This document shows positions 1 to 8,872 of a stretch of DNA of 64,000 nt, in pieces. Source of the stretch: Calothrix sp. HK-06 (GTDB taxonomy: Bacteria; Cyanobacteriota; Cyanobacteriia; Cyanobacteriales; Nostocaceae); NCBI RefSeq assembly GCF_001904745.1, contig NZ_MRCD01000039.1, positions 1-64,000 on the forward strand, written 5' to 3'. Position 1 is the first letter of the stretch. Each line of letters opens with the position of its first letter. The notes beneath the pieces were generated by a model that saw only the letters and a list, made by a program, of their open reading frames with translations, did not search any database and had not been told where the DNA came from. Both the position numbers and the translations under genes were made by a program.

Positions 1-324
1 ACGAAAAATCAACGTTTTATAGCAAAGTTTTTGTCAAGAAGCCCGGTTTCTAGGTCTGGTGCAAGATGTGAGTAAAGCTTCTATAGTTAAAGTTCCAAAT
101 CAAATTCAGTAATATCTCTTGTGGGATGACATATCTTGTGGAATGGGCATCCTTGCCTGTCCCTTATCTGTAATTATGAGGCGGGCAGGGATGCCCACTG
201 CACAAGAGAAGAAGATAGTTTATACAAACCCTAAATAAATGGTAGGGCAATTTATCGTTACATATGATATACCCGAAGTAAGGGGGTATTTTCCCTGGTA
301 ACTATAACGTATATTTTAGGGGGT
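1..324. other. Intergenic region before ppsA with two repeat elements
   Basis: No gene is visible. The stretch holds one copy of the AGAARCCSGGTTTCT palindrome (37-51) and one copy of a 74-bp palindromic element (134-207), both listed separately. A purine-rich AGGGGGT just before position 325 can serve as the ribosome binding site of ppsA. Confidence 0.6.
134..207. repeat. Dispersed palindromic element, copy 1 (TCTTGTG...CACAAGA)
   Basis: The ends TCTTGTG and CACAAGA are inverted repeats. Inside them GGGCATCCTTGCC pairs imperfectly with GGCAGGGATGCCC, so the whole unit can fold into a long hairpin. A second copy lies at 10064-10142 with the same ends and the same GCGGGCAxGGATGCCCACT core. 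The non-coding, fold-back, dispersed nature fits a small MITE- or REP-like repeat. Confidence 0.75.
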
Positions 325-2766
325 ATGCAAGCGATGGTATTAACCAAGAACACTTTATCTCAATCCTCCATAGAACAAGCTTTTATCCTTTGGTTTGATT
401 CGGTTGGTATAAAAGATATTCCCTTTGTTGGTGGGAAAAATGCCTCGTTGGGAGAGATGATTCAGCAACTCAAACCTCAAGGTGTTAATGTTCCTAATGG
501 TTTTGCCACTACTGCATACGCTTATCGATATTTCCTACAGTCAGCACAGTTAGAACAGAAGCTTCGCAAGTTGTTTCATGACCTTGATGTTGAAGATATT
601 AATAATCTTAAACTTGTCGGTTCCGAAGCGCGCGCTTTGTTAATGAATACTCCTTTCCCAGCAGACTTGGAGGATGCAATAAGTGGCGCCTATAAAAAGC
701 TTTGCGAGCAGTACAATGAAAATACTGATGTTGCAGTGCGTTCTTCTGCGACTGCTGAAGATTTACCCGATGCTAGTTTTGCAGGACAGCAAGATACATA
801 TCTTAATATTACGGGTATTGAAGCGGTTTTAAATGCGTGTCATCGCTGCTTTGCTTCAATATTTACTGACCGTGCGATATCTTACCGTGAAGCTAAAAAC
901 TTTAACCATTTTGATATTGCCCTTGCTGTTGGAGTGCAAAAAATGGTGCGTTCTGACTTAGCGACATCGGGGGTAATGTTTAGTATTGATACTGAAACGG
1001 GTTTTGAGAATGCTGCACTTATTACTGCTGCTTATGGGTTGGGTGAAAATGTAGTGCAAGGAACCGTAAATCCCGATGAGTATTATGTATTTAAACCAAC
1101 ATTAAAAGACGGATTTCGACCCATTATAAATAAGAAGTTGGGTAGTAAAGCTTTAAAGATGGTTTACTCTGGGTCAACAACTAATAATATTCCCGTATCT
1201 ACAGAAGACCAAAATAGATATGCTCTTACGGATGATGAAATATTACAGTTAGCTTCGTGGGCATGTTTAATTGAAGACCATTACTCAATTGTAAACGGCG
1301 CCACAAGTCCAATGGATATTGAGTGGGCAAAAGACGGTATTACAAACGAGTTATTTATAGTGCAAGCACGTCCTGAAACTGTACAGTCACAGAAAAATCA
1401 CGCAGTATTAAAAACGTACAAGCTGCTAGGAGAAGAGAAAAATCTTTTGGTGACAGGTCGTGCAGTTGGGGAGATGATTAATCGAGGTAAAGTTAGAGTA
1501 ATTGTTGACACAGATAAAATTAATGAGTTTCAACCAGGGGAAGTACTCGTTACAGATAGAACTGACCCTGACTGGGAACCAATAATGAAGCGTGCGAGTG
1601 CGATTGTCACAAATTCGGGTGGAAGAGTCTGTCATGCTGCAATTATTGCGCGAGAATTGGGAGTTCCGGCAATTGTTGGCTGTATTAATGCGACACAGGT
1701 ATTAAAAACAGGTCAAGAAGTAACTGTTTCTTGTGCAGAAGGTGAAGAAGGACGAGTTTACAGTGGGTTATTACCTTTTGAGGTTGAAGAAATACCCTTA
1801 GAGAATTTACCTCGTACACGTACTAAAATTTTAATGAACGTTGGCAACCCACAGGAAGCGTTGAAATTATCTATGATTCCTAATGATGGAGTGGGGTTAG
1901 CGCGCACTGAGTTTATTATTGCCAACCAAATTCAGACACACCCAATGGCTTTGCTACGTTATAACGAGTTAAAAGACGAAGTTGCAAAAGCGAAAATAGC
2001 AGAGATGACAGCACAGTACGAAGATAAATCGCAGTATTTCGTTGACAAGCTAACACAAGGTGTCGCGACTATTGCAGCAGCGTTTTATCCTAAACCTGTA
2101 ATTGTCAGGATGTCGGACTTTAAGAGTAATGAATACGCTAATTTACTTGGTGGCAGACAATTTGAACCCAACGAAGAAAACCCAATGTTAGGATGGCGAG
2201 GCGCCGCGCGTTATTATGATGCAGGTTATCGCGATGCGTTTGCGTTGGAATGTCGCGCACTCAAAATTGCTCGTGATGAAATGGGTTTAGTAAATTTGAT
2301 ACCAATGATACCCTTCTGTCGTACTCCATCCGAAGGACGTTTGGTAATTGAAGAAATGGCTCTAAATGGATTGAAGCAGGGTGATAAGGGTTTACAGATT
2401 TATGTAATGTGCGAATTGCCCAACAATGTCATTATGGCATCCGAGTTTGCCGAAGTTTTTGATGGATTTTCGATTGGTTCAAATGACCTAACACAGTTAA
2501 CGTTAGGAATTGATAGAGATTCTTCTTTGGTCGCTGCGTTATTTGATGAACGTAGCGAGGGTGTTAAACGAATGGTAAAAATGGCAATTCAAGCTGCAAA
2601 GCTTAAAAATCGTAAGATAGGTATTTGTGGACAGGCGCCTAGTGACTATCCAGAATTTGCCCAGTTTTTAGTCCAAGAAGGAATTGACACAATTAGCTTA
2701 AACCCTGACTCAGTTTTAAAAACAATGCTAGAAATCGCTAAAGTAGAAAGTTTGCAACGGATGTAA
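325..2766 (+). CDS. ppsA: Phosphoenolpyruvate synthase
   Basis: Converts pyruvate, ATP and water to phosphoenolpyruvate, AMP and phosphate in gluconeogenesis. The 813 residues carry the three expected domains: N-terminal ATP-grasp (about 25-360, with VRSSATAEDLPDASFAGQQD), the swivelling phosphohistidine domain with GGRVCHAAIIARELG (His437 is the predicted phosphorylated residue), and the C-terminal TIM barrel ending with GICGQAPSDYPEF (Cys768 as catalytic acid). The length is close to the E. coli enzyme. The ATG at 325 follows AGGGGGT closely; a second ATG at 334 is an alternative start. The stop codon lies inside a tandem 9-mer repeat. Cyanobacteria can carry both PPS and PPDK; the overall pattern favours PPS. 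Confidence 0.95.
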   Translation: MQAMVLTKNTLSQSSIEQAFILWFDSVGIKDIPFVGGKNASLGEMIQQLKPQGVNVPNGFATTAYAYRYFLQSAQLEQKLRKLFHDLDVEDINNLKLVGSEARALLMNTPFPADLEDAISGAYKKLCEQYNENTDVAVRSSATAEDLPDASFAGQQDTYLNITGIEAVLNACHRCFASIFTDRAISYREAKNFNHFDIALAVGVQKMVRSDLATSGVMFSIDTETGFENAALITAAYGLGENVVQGTVNPDEYYVFKPTLKDGFRPIINKKLGSKALKMVYSGSTTNNIPVSTEDQNRYALTDDEILQLASWACLIEDHYSIVNGATSPMDIEWAKDGITNELFIVQARPETVQSQKNHAVLKTYKLLGEEKNLLVTGRAVGEMINRGKVRVIVDTDKINEFQPGEVLVTDRTDPDWEPIMKRASAIVTNSGGRVCHAAIIARELGVPAIVGCINATQVLKTGQEVTVSCAEGEEGRVYSGLLPFEVEEIPLENLPRTRTKILMNVGNPQEALKLSMIPNDGVGLARTEFIIANQIQTHPMALLRYNELKDEVAKAKIAEMTAQYEDKSQYFVDKLTQGVATIAAAFYPKPVIVRMSDFKSNEYANLLGGRQFEPNEENPMLGWRGAARYYDAGYRDAFALECRALKIARDEMGLVNLIPMIPFCRTPSEGRLVIEEMALNGLKQGDKGLQIYVMCELPNNVIMASEFAEVFDGFSIGSNDLTQLTLGIDRDSSLVAALFDERSEGVKRMVKMAIQAAKLKNRKIGICGQAPSDYPEFAQFLVQEGIDTISLNPDSVLKTMLEIAKVESLQRM

Positions 2767-2863
2767 CGGATATAACGGATGTAACGGATAATTTGTTAGT
2801 TACGAAACAAAGTTAAAGCTATTTGAAATCAACCATCCGTTACATCCGTTCATCATCCGTTGC
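2755..2863. repeat. Tandem ATGTAACGG repeats facing an inverted copy
   Basis: Starting in the last codons of ppsA, the 9-mer ATGTAACGG (one unit ATATAACGG) is repeated three times. About 40 bases later the complement CCGTTACAT/CCGTTCATCAT is repeated. The arms can fold into a long stem that would cap the ppsA transcript. It resembles the short tandem repeats of filamentous cyanobacteria, but has no obvious T-run. Confidence 0.7.
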
Positions 2864-3006
2864 CAATATCCCCACTCGTTATTTGGTATCAAAGCTAACC
2901 TTAATATTGAATTAGCTGCAAATACAATAGTGAAATTTCAAAAGCCAGATTCCCTAAAAGTCGTTAAAGTTAGTAGTGATGATAAAACACGCACTCCTAA
3001 TTGCTT

Positions 3007-4530
3007 ATGACTAAAAAATGGTTTCAAATAGGTTTGGTGAGTGTGTTTTTGCTATCACTCGCTTTACGGTTTTGGGGACTGGGAAGATTCAACACGCTTG
3101 TATTTGATGAGATTTACTACGCGAAGTTTGGTAATGATTATCTGACAGGTGTGCCGTTCTTCGATGGTCATCCACCATTTGGTAAGTTAGTTATTGCTTT
3201 GGGTATTTGGATTGGTAAACATGTACCTTGGTGGCAAAGTGAAGTTAATGGTTTAGCGGGGTCGTTAATGTCTCCGCTTGCTTACCGTTGGATGAATGCT
3301 TTTACTGGTTCGTTTATTCCGTTACTTATTGCTGGTATCGCTTATCAACTTAGTCACCGTCGCAGTTTTGGTTTAATTGCTGGGTTATTTACCGCATTGG
3401 ACGGTATTTTTATTGTTGAAGCGCGTTACGCTTTGATTAATCAATATATAGTTATCTGCGGTAACTCAGGTCAGTTTTTGTTGCTTTTAGCACTTAATAA
3501 GAAAAATCAACGGCGCCATATATATTTAGCAGTAGCAGGTATAGCTTTTGGCGCCTCAATTGCTACAAAATGGAATGGTTTATGGTACCTTTTGGGCGCC
3601 TATACTATGTGGGCTATCGCTTGGGGATTTGAGATATTACGCTCTAAAACAAGCAATAGCGAGACACATGAAGAATATGAGCATAAATTGAGCAATAAAG
3701 CCAAAGCTTGTCAGACTGCAACTAAATATCGAGCAAAAGTTCTGCAAATATCTCCACTTCAAAATCTGACGCAGCTAAATATTTTTCACGTTGCCCTATA
3801 TTTGGGAATTATTCCCGTTATCATTTATAGTGTTATTTGGATTCCCCATTTACTACTTGACACCAAATACAACTTTATTGAGGTTCACAAACAAATCTTG
3901 GGGTTTCATGAGCGTATGGGTGGCAACAATGCGTCGGTTCACCCTTACTGTGCAGCTTGGTATAAGTGGCCCCTTATGACGCGACCGATGGCGTATTATT
4001 ATCAAACTACCCAGAGTTTTCAAGACCCTTTACCTGTGTTTGGCCCACCGTTACCACAAGGTGCAGGCAAAGTTATTTATGATGTTCATGCAATGGGCAA
4101 CCCGTTTTTGTGGTGGTTTGGGTTAGCTGCAATTATACTTTTATTTGGGATGCTTGTTTGGATATTTGTTCGGAAGATTGCGGCGCCTTCGTTACAACAA
4201 CAGCGTTTAGTAGTACCGCAGCTAAGTATCGATATTTGGATTGGTTTGTACTTGGTGGTAAATTATTTAGTTAATTTAATGCCGTGGGTAAAGGTAACAC
4301 GGTGTTTGTTTATTTACCACTATATGACGGGGGTAGTGTTTGCTTTTATGGCAATAGCTTGGGTTGTAGACCAATTGCTTCGCAGTTATATAGCTACTTT
4401 AAGAGCGGTGGGTGTAACTATAACATTTTTAATTATTGGAGCTTTTATATTCTGGTTGCCAATATACCTTGGTTTACCAATTACGTCAGAAGCGTACAAA
4501 TTACGAATGTGGTTTAATTACTGGATTTAA
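3007..4530 (+). CDS. Dolichyl-phosphate-mannose-type protein mannosyltransferase (GT39/PMT family)
   Basis: Predicted integral membrane glycosyltransferase of about 507 residues that moves a sugar from a polyprenyl carrier to protein or another acceptor on the outer face of the membrane. The N-terminal region has an Asp-Glu pair in FDEIYYAKFGND (D34, E35), the catalytic acidic motif of the PMT family, followed by GVPFFDGHPPFGKL. Roughly ten hydrophobic segments follow, and the C-terminal part has RCLFIYHYMTGVVF, typical of the PMT four-helix C-terminal domain. The ATG at 3007 is preferred over an in-frame TTG at 3001. The next gene is on the opposite strand and also concerns surface glycans. 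Confidence 0.85.
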   Translation: MTKKWFQIGLVSVFLLSLALRFWGLGRFNTLVFDEIYYAKFGNDYLTGVPFFDGHPPFGKLVIALGIWIGKHVPWWQSEVNGLAGSLMSPLAYRWMNAFTGSFIPLLIAGIAYQLSHRRSFGLIAGLFTALDGIFIVEARYALINQYIVICGNSGQFLLLLALNKKNQRRHIYLAVAGIAFGASIATKWNGLWYLLGAYTMWAIAWGFEILRSKTSNSETHEEYEHKLSNKAKACQTATKYRAKVLQISPLQNLTQLNIFHVALYLGIIPVIIYSVIWIPHLLLDTKYNFIEVHKQILGFHERMGGNNASVHPYCAAWYKWPLMTRPMAYYYQTTQSFQDPLPVFGPPLPQGAGKVIYDVHAMGNPFLWWFGLAAIILLFGMLVWIFVRKIAAPSLQQQRLVVPQLSIDIWIGLYLVVNYLVNLMPWVKVTRCLFIYHYMTGVVFAFMAIAWVVDQLLRSYIATLRAVGVTITFLIIGAFIFWLPIYLGLPITSEAYKLRMWFNYWI

Positions 4531-4611
4531 CAATTTTGACAGATTGGGGCACAGGCGCAAGGCACCTGTGCAGTAAAAAATAGAGACGTACAAGGCGCCA
4601 TCAGGAAACTG

Positions 4612-5676
4612 TTACTTTTTAAAAAGGAATTCTATACCTTCAAAGGCAGTCTTTGATTCGTTTAAAATAAACTCAATTGGTCTTTGATATTCTTGAAATA
4701 TTTTTTTAATGTTATCAATGTCTATCGGTTCCATAAAATCAAACATTCTATTCAAAGACAGCATATTTGTTTTATCAATATAATTCTTAATCTTAGAATT
4801 TTTGGAGACATAATTATCAATACCTATATTTGGAACTCCAAGAATGTCAGCAATGATGATAGAATGCAGTCGATTGCCAAAGTGAAAATCCATTTGGCTT
4901 AAAATTTCGACAAAATCTTCTGGCTTATTCCATGAGTGTATCTGACAATTTTCTTTAGGTAAGTATTGTAGCATTAACTTATGAAATTTATTGTCATTTC
5001 TTTCTTCACCTCCGTGAGCTGGTAATAGATGAATAACAGAATTAAATTCTTTTATCAATGGCATTAACTGTTTGGCATAAAACTCTGCTCTTCCATCACC
5101 CCACCAAAACTTACCTGAGAATGATATATTTTTAATCTGTTTTGACTTATTCTCTTTTTTGACAAAAGGTTCGTATAAATTTACATCTAAAAATGCTAAA
5201 TCGCCACCAAGACAATAAGTATTAACAGGTTTTAGCTCTTGCCTAGCTAATTCATAGGAGTTATTGTCTCTCAGGTACAACAAATTTGCATTTTGAAAAA
5301 TTTTTGCACTAGTTCCTGCTTGCCCTGACTCTATAGCTTCTAAACCAACTCCTAAAAAACAGAAACGTTTACCAGTCATTTTTACTATATTTTGCATTCT
5401 TAATAAATTGTCTGGTTTGCCGTTTATATTTAAAGTCCCACCACCCCAAATTAGACAATCACTTTTTAAAATTAACAATAGTTTTTTAATTTTTGACAAC
5501 TTGCTACTGAGAAAAAAAGAAACTTTATGACTGTCAGTTTGGTAGTAATTTTCTTCACAGATTATAAAAATATTTTTAACTTGCTTCTTTTCAGTAAAAT
5601 AATTAATTAATTGCTTTACAAACAAATCGTCGCCAACGTTTCTATATCCGTAGTAACCCATGAGAAGAATGTTCAT
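4612..5676 (-). CDS. Polysaccharide pyruvyl transferase family protein (CsaB-like)
   Basis: Likely transfers pyruvate from phosphoenolpyruvate to a cell-surface polysaccharide. The protein of 354 residues begins MNILLMGYYGYRNVGDDLF, the characteristic GYYGxxNxGD motif of the pyruvyl transferase fold, and later has WGGGTLN and a C-terminal FGNRLHSIIIADILGVP motif (R-H in the active-site region). The reading frame is open 80 codons further upstream, but that stretch is low-complexity and includes a genomic repeat; the ATG at 5676 has AGAGAG just upstream and starts exactly at the family's N-terminus. It is more AT-rich than its neighbours, as often seen for surface-glycan genes. Confidence 0.85.
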   Translation of the reverse strand: MNILLMGYYGYRNVGDDLFVKQLINYFTEKKQVKNIFIICEENYYQTDSHKVSFFLSSKLSKIKKLLLILKSDCLIWGGGTLNINGKPDNLLRMQNIVKMTGKRFCFLGVGLEAIESGQAGTSAKIFQNANLLYLRDNNSYELARQELKPVNTYCLGGDLAFLDVNLYEPFVKKENKSKQIKNISFSGKFWWGDGRAEFYAKQLMPLIKEFNSVIHLLPAHGGEERNDNKFHKLMLQYLPKENCQIHSWNKPEDFVEILSQMDFHFGNRLHSIIIADILGVPNIGIDNYVSKNSKIKNYIDKTNMLSLNRMFDFMEPIDIDNIKKIFQEYQRPIEFILNESKTAFEGIEFLFKK

Positions 5677-6112
5677 AAAAGCTCTCTGTTGTAAATATAT
5701 TATGAAAAAGTTAAAAAATGTTAGAAACCCGGTTTCTTTGTATTTAATCCTTTTTAATTGACCTTCAAGCTGTGCAACATCGGGAAAAATACTGAAGAAA
5801 GCAAAAAAATCGTAATTTTTCTCTAAAACACTTCTCTGCGTTGCTTTGTAACGGATACAACCTGATTTTTTCTCAATTCTTATCTTTTCTACATATATAT
5901 ACTTAATACTTAACAAAAGTGATATTAGCTACATTAGCTTCTTTTACATTTATTATTCATCAGTGAATTTACTTGTTGTTAAAATCTGAAAGCTAGAAAA
6001 TAAAAATAACATTAATGTATATCTTGCATCTGAACGACTTGAGGTTAGTCAGTGTCCAGGTTAAGCGTTAGATATTTTATACAACTATCTCTTGTAAGTA
6101 ATAGAGGGGACT
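5677..6112. other. Intergenic region between divergent pyruvyl transferase and phytochrome genes
   Basis: About 436 bp, AT-rich, expected to hold both promoters. It contains one AGAAACCCGGTTTCT palindrome at 5723-5737. Just before 6113 the sequence AGAGGGG is a plausible ribosome binding site. No other gene or RNA is seen. Confidence 0.5.
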
Positions 6113-8413
6113 ATGATGATTAATGATACAAGTTTACAAAACGTTAATTTGACGCAATTAAGAGAGGCGCCAATTCATCTCAATACTAAAATTCAGCCGC
6201 ATGGTGTGCTGATTGTTTTAAAAGAGCCTGAATTAAGCATATTGCAAGTGAGTAGTAATGTGTATACTCACTTTGGCGTAACTGAGTCAGATTTGTTAGA
6301 GGGAACGCTTTTTGATCTACTCGACCCTTTCCAGGTTGAGCAAATTCAAACTGGGTTGACAGCGGAAACTCTTGATTATCTAAATCCGACTAAGATTTGG
6401 GTGCGGAAAAGAGGTGATGATTATGCTGTGTTTGATGCCGTTTTTCATCGCACGTCGGAAGGTTTGTTGGTTTTAGAGTTAGAACCGACTTTTGCACACG
6501 AAAATATTCCGTTCTTAAGCTTTTATCATTTAGCGCGTACTTCCATTAATAGGCTTGAGTCTACTACTAATCTTCGCGATTTTTGCCAAATTATTGTGCA
6601 GGAAGTTAGAAAAATTACTGGGTTTGACAGGGTAATGCTATATAAGTTTGACCATGATGGACATGGTTCTGTCATTGGGGAAGAAAAGCTTAGTCATTTG
6701 GAGCCATATCTAGGATTACATTATCCTGAGTCGGATATTCCTAAACCCGCACGTAAATTATTTGCATCAAATTGGATTCGGTTGATACCTGATACTCACG
6801 CTGAACCTGTTGATGTCGTACCTGCAATAAATCCAATTACTGAATCTCCGGCAAATTTAACTAATTCGGTATTGAGAGGTGCTTCAAAGTGTCACATCGA
6901 ATATTTACATAATATGGGTGTCGGCGCCTCAATGACAATTTCTTTGATAAAAGACGGTCAGTTGTGGGGACTTATTGCATGTCACCATCAAACACCAAAA
7001 TATGTTTCTTACGAATTGCGTAAAGCTTGCGAGTTTTTGGGAAGGGTCATATTTTCGGAAATATCAGCGCACGAAGAAACTCAAGATTATGATTATCGAA
7101 TGAAGCTGACGAATATTCAATCAAAATTGGTTGAATATATGTCGCAATCAGAAAATTTTGTTGATGGTCTGGTACAGCATCAACAAAATTTACTAGATTT
7201 AGCTAATGCACAGGGTGCAGCAGTTTATTTTGGCGGAAAATACACGTTAATTGGTGAAACTCCCAAAGAAGAAGATTTAAATTATCTTGTTCAATGGCTA
7301 CAAGCGAACGTAAATGAAGATGTATTTTATACCAATTCTTTACCACAGCATTATCCAGATGCAGAAAAATATAAAAACGTTGCCAGTGGTTTACTAGCAA
7401 TTCCTATTTCTAAACGTAATTATGTGCTGTGGTTCCGTCCAGAAGTTATACAAACTGTAAATTGGGGTGGTGACCCAAATAATGCGTTTGAATATAATCA
7501 AGCAGAAGGAGATTTACGTCCACGTAAATCGTTTGAATTGTGGAAACAAACGGTACGGTTGACTTCGTTACCTTGGCAGTTGGTTGAGGTAAAAGCAGCG
7601 TTAGAATTACGCAAAGGTATTGTTAATATTGTATTGCGCCAAGCTGATGAGTTAGCTCTACTTGCGCGTGACTTGGAACTATCTAATGCTGAGTTGAAAA
7701 AGTTTGCTTATGTAGCTTCGCACGATTTGCAAGAACCGTTAAATCAAGTGGCAAATTATGTGCAGTTGTTAGAGATGCGCTATAGTAATGAACTTGATGA
7801 GGATGCAACTGAGTTTATAAATTATGCCGTCGAAGGTGTTAGCTTGATGCAAACCTTAATCGATGATGTATTGGCATATTCTAAAGTTGATGTACAAGCA
7901 GTTGAATTTGAACTAACTGATGCAAATACATCATTAGAACGTGCGTTAACACATTTACGTCAGCGCACAGCAGAAACCAAGGCAATAATTACGCATGATG
8001 ATTTGCCGACGGTTATGGCAGACCGCACCCAGTTAATGCAGTTGTTCCAGAATTTGGTTGGTAATGCCATTAAATTCCACAGTGATAAAACACCCAAAAT
8101 TCACATTGGTACAACTCGACTCGAAGACGAGTGGTTATTCTCGGTGTATGATAACGGTATTGGGATTGACCCGAAATTCAGCGAACGTATCTTTGTAATT
8201 TTTCAGCGTCTGCATACGCGCGATGAATATCCAGGTACGGGAATGGGACTAGCAATTTGCAAAAAAATCATAGAATGTCACCGAGGACGGATTTGGGTTG
8301 AGTCTAAACTCGGAGAAGGCGCCACTTTTTACTTTACACTTCCGGTTGGAGGACAGCGTAGTGAGCGAAGAGGACGTAAAGTCCAAAACAATATTTTTGG
8401 TCGAGGACAATAA
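6113..8413 (+). CDS. cph1: Cph1-type phytochrome, red/far-red light sensor histidine kinase
   Basis: Bilin-binding photoreceptor kinase of 766 residues. Order: PAS (about 15-120, with IQPHG), GAF (about 140-320), PHY (330-510), HisKA with phosphoacceptor His537 in VASHDLQEPLNQ, then a HATPase with NLVGNAIKFH, VYDNGIGID and GTGMGLAICKK. Cys260 in SKCHIEYLHNMGVGAS sits where cyanobacterial Cph1 binds phycocyanobilin. The N-terminal Cys used by bacteriophytochromes is absent, so this is the CphA/Cph1 type. Starting at the second ATG (6116) would make it Cys259, the Cph1 number. The last 53 bases overlap the next gene, its probable cognate regulator. Confidence 0.96.
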   Translation: MMINDTSLQNVNLTQLREAPIHLNTKIQPHGVLIVLKEPELSILQVSSNVYTHFGVTESDLLEGTLFDLLDPFQVEQIQTGLTAETLDYLNPTKIWVRKRGDDYAVFDAVFHRTSEGLLVLELEPTFAHENIPFLSFYHLARTSINRLESTTNLRDFCQIIVQEVRKITGFDRVMLYKFDHDGHGSVIGEEKLSHLEPYLGLHYPESDIPKPARKLFASNWIRLIPDTHAEPVDVVPAINPITESPANLTNSVLRGASKCHIEYLHNMGVGASMTISLIKDGQLWGLIACHHQTPKYVSYELRKACEFLGRVIFSEISAHEETQDYDYRMKLTNIQSKLVEYMSQSENFVDGLVQHQQNLLDLANAQGAAVYFGGKYTLIGETPKEEDLNYLVQWLQANVNEDVFYTNSLPQHYPDAEKYKNVASGLLAIPISKRNYVLWFRPEVIQTVNWGGDPNNAFEYNQAEGDLRPRKSFELWKQTVRLTSLPWQLVEVKAALELRKGIVNIVLRQADELALLARDLELSNAELKKFAYVASHDLQEPLNQVANYVQLLEMRYSNELDEDATEFINYAVEGVSLMQTLIDDVLAYSKVDVQAVEFELTDANTSLERALTHLRQRTAETKAIITHDDLPTVMADRTQLMQLFQNLVGNAIKFHSDKTPKIHIGTTRLEDEWLFSVYDNGIGIDPKFSERIFVIFQRLHTRDEYPGTGMGLAICKKIIECHRGRIWVESKLGEGATFYFTLPVGGQRSERRGRKVQNNIFGRGQ

Positions 8414-8804
8414 AGCTGATATTCGTCTTATCCAAGAAGTATTGAAAAACAGCGTACTTCCTCACCAAGTCATCATTGCTCGTGATGGCGTCGATGCGAT
8501 GGCGTATTTAAATCAAGAAGGTGAGTATAAAGATGCACTACGTCCAGATTTAATATTGCTTGACTTGAATTTGCCTAGAAAAGATGGGCGTGAGGTACTA
8601 GCGGAGATTAAGACTGACCCCAAATTACGTCGTATACCTGTGATAGTGCTGACGACATCTAGTAATGAGGAGGATATTTATCACAGCTACGATTTACACG
8701 TAAATTGCTACATTACTAAATCTCGCAATCTTAGCCAACTTTTTCAAATTGTCAAAATAATTGAGGATTTTTGGCTGTCTGTGGTGACTTTGCCCATTGA
8801 ATAA
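8361..8804 (+). CDS. rcp1: Phytochrome-cognate response regulator Rcp1
   Basis: Single-receiver response regulator with no output domain, 147 residues, the size of Rcp1. The start is a GTG at 8361 placed 7 bases after a strong GGAGGA inside the 3' end of the phytochrome gene; the longer open frame from 8298 only reads the phytochrome sequence out of frame. Residues show the acidic pocket in FLVEDNKADIR, the phosphoacceptor Asp68 in LILLDLNLPRKDG, the conserved Thr in IPVIVLTTSSNEED and Lys in YITKSRN. Asp68 matches the known phosphorylation site of Synechocystis Rcp1. The overlap implies translational coupling with the kinase. Confidence 0.95.
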   Translation: MSEEDVKSKTIFLVEDNKADIRLIQEVLKNSVLPHQVIIARDGVDAMAYLNQEGEYKDALRPDLILLDLNLPRKDGREVLAEIKTDPKLRRIPVIVLTTSSNEEDIYHSYDLHVNCYITKSRNLSQLFQIVKIIEDFWLSVVTLPIE

Positions 8805-8825
8805 AAAAATACAAGGCACATAAAT

Positions 8826-8855
8826 GTAGAGACGCTATGTTCATGGCGTCTCTAC
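8826..8855. repeat. GTAGAGACGC...GCGTCTCTAC hairpin, copy 1
   Basis: Perfect 10-base inverted arms (8826-8835 and 8846-8855) around a 10-base loop, between rcp1 and the next kinase gene. Related hairpins occur at 12786-12862, 45332-45362, 48839-48867 and 49586-49663, always directly behind a stop codon or between genes. Confidence 0.8.
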
Positions 8856-8872
8856 GGAGTTCTTTCTTTCTT

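Noticed and set aside
4612-5916. Longer pyruvyl transferase starting at 5916
   Set aside because: The additional 80 residues are low-complexity, run through a genomic palindrome and precede the family's conserved N-terminus.
8298-8360. Longer rcp1 starting at 8298
   Set aside because: These codons read phytochrome sequence out of frame, whereas the GTG at 8361 has a GGAGGA site and gives the exact Rcp1 length.
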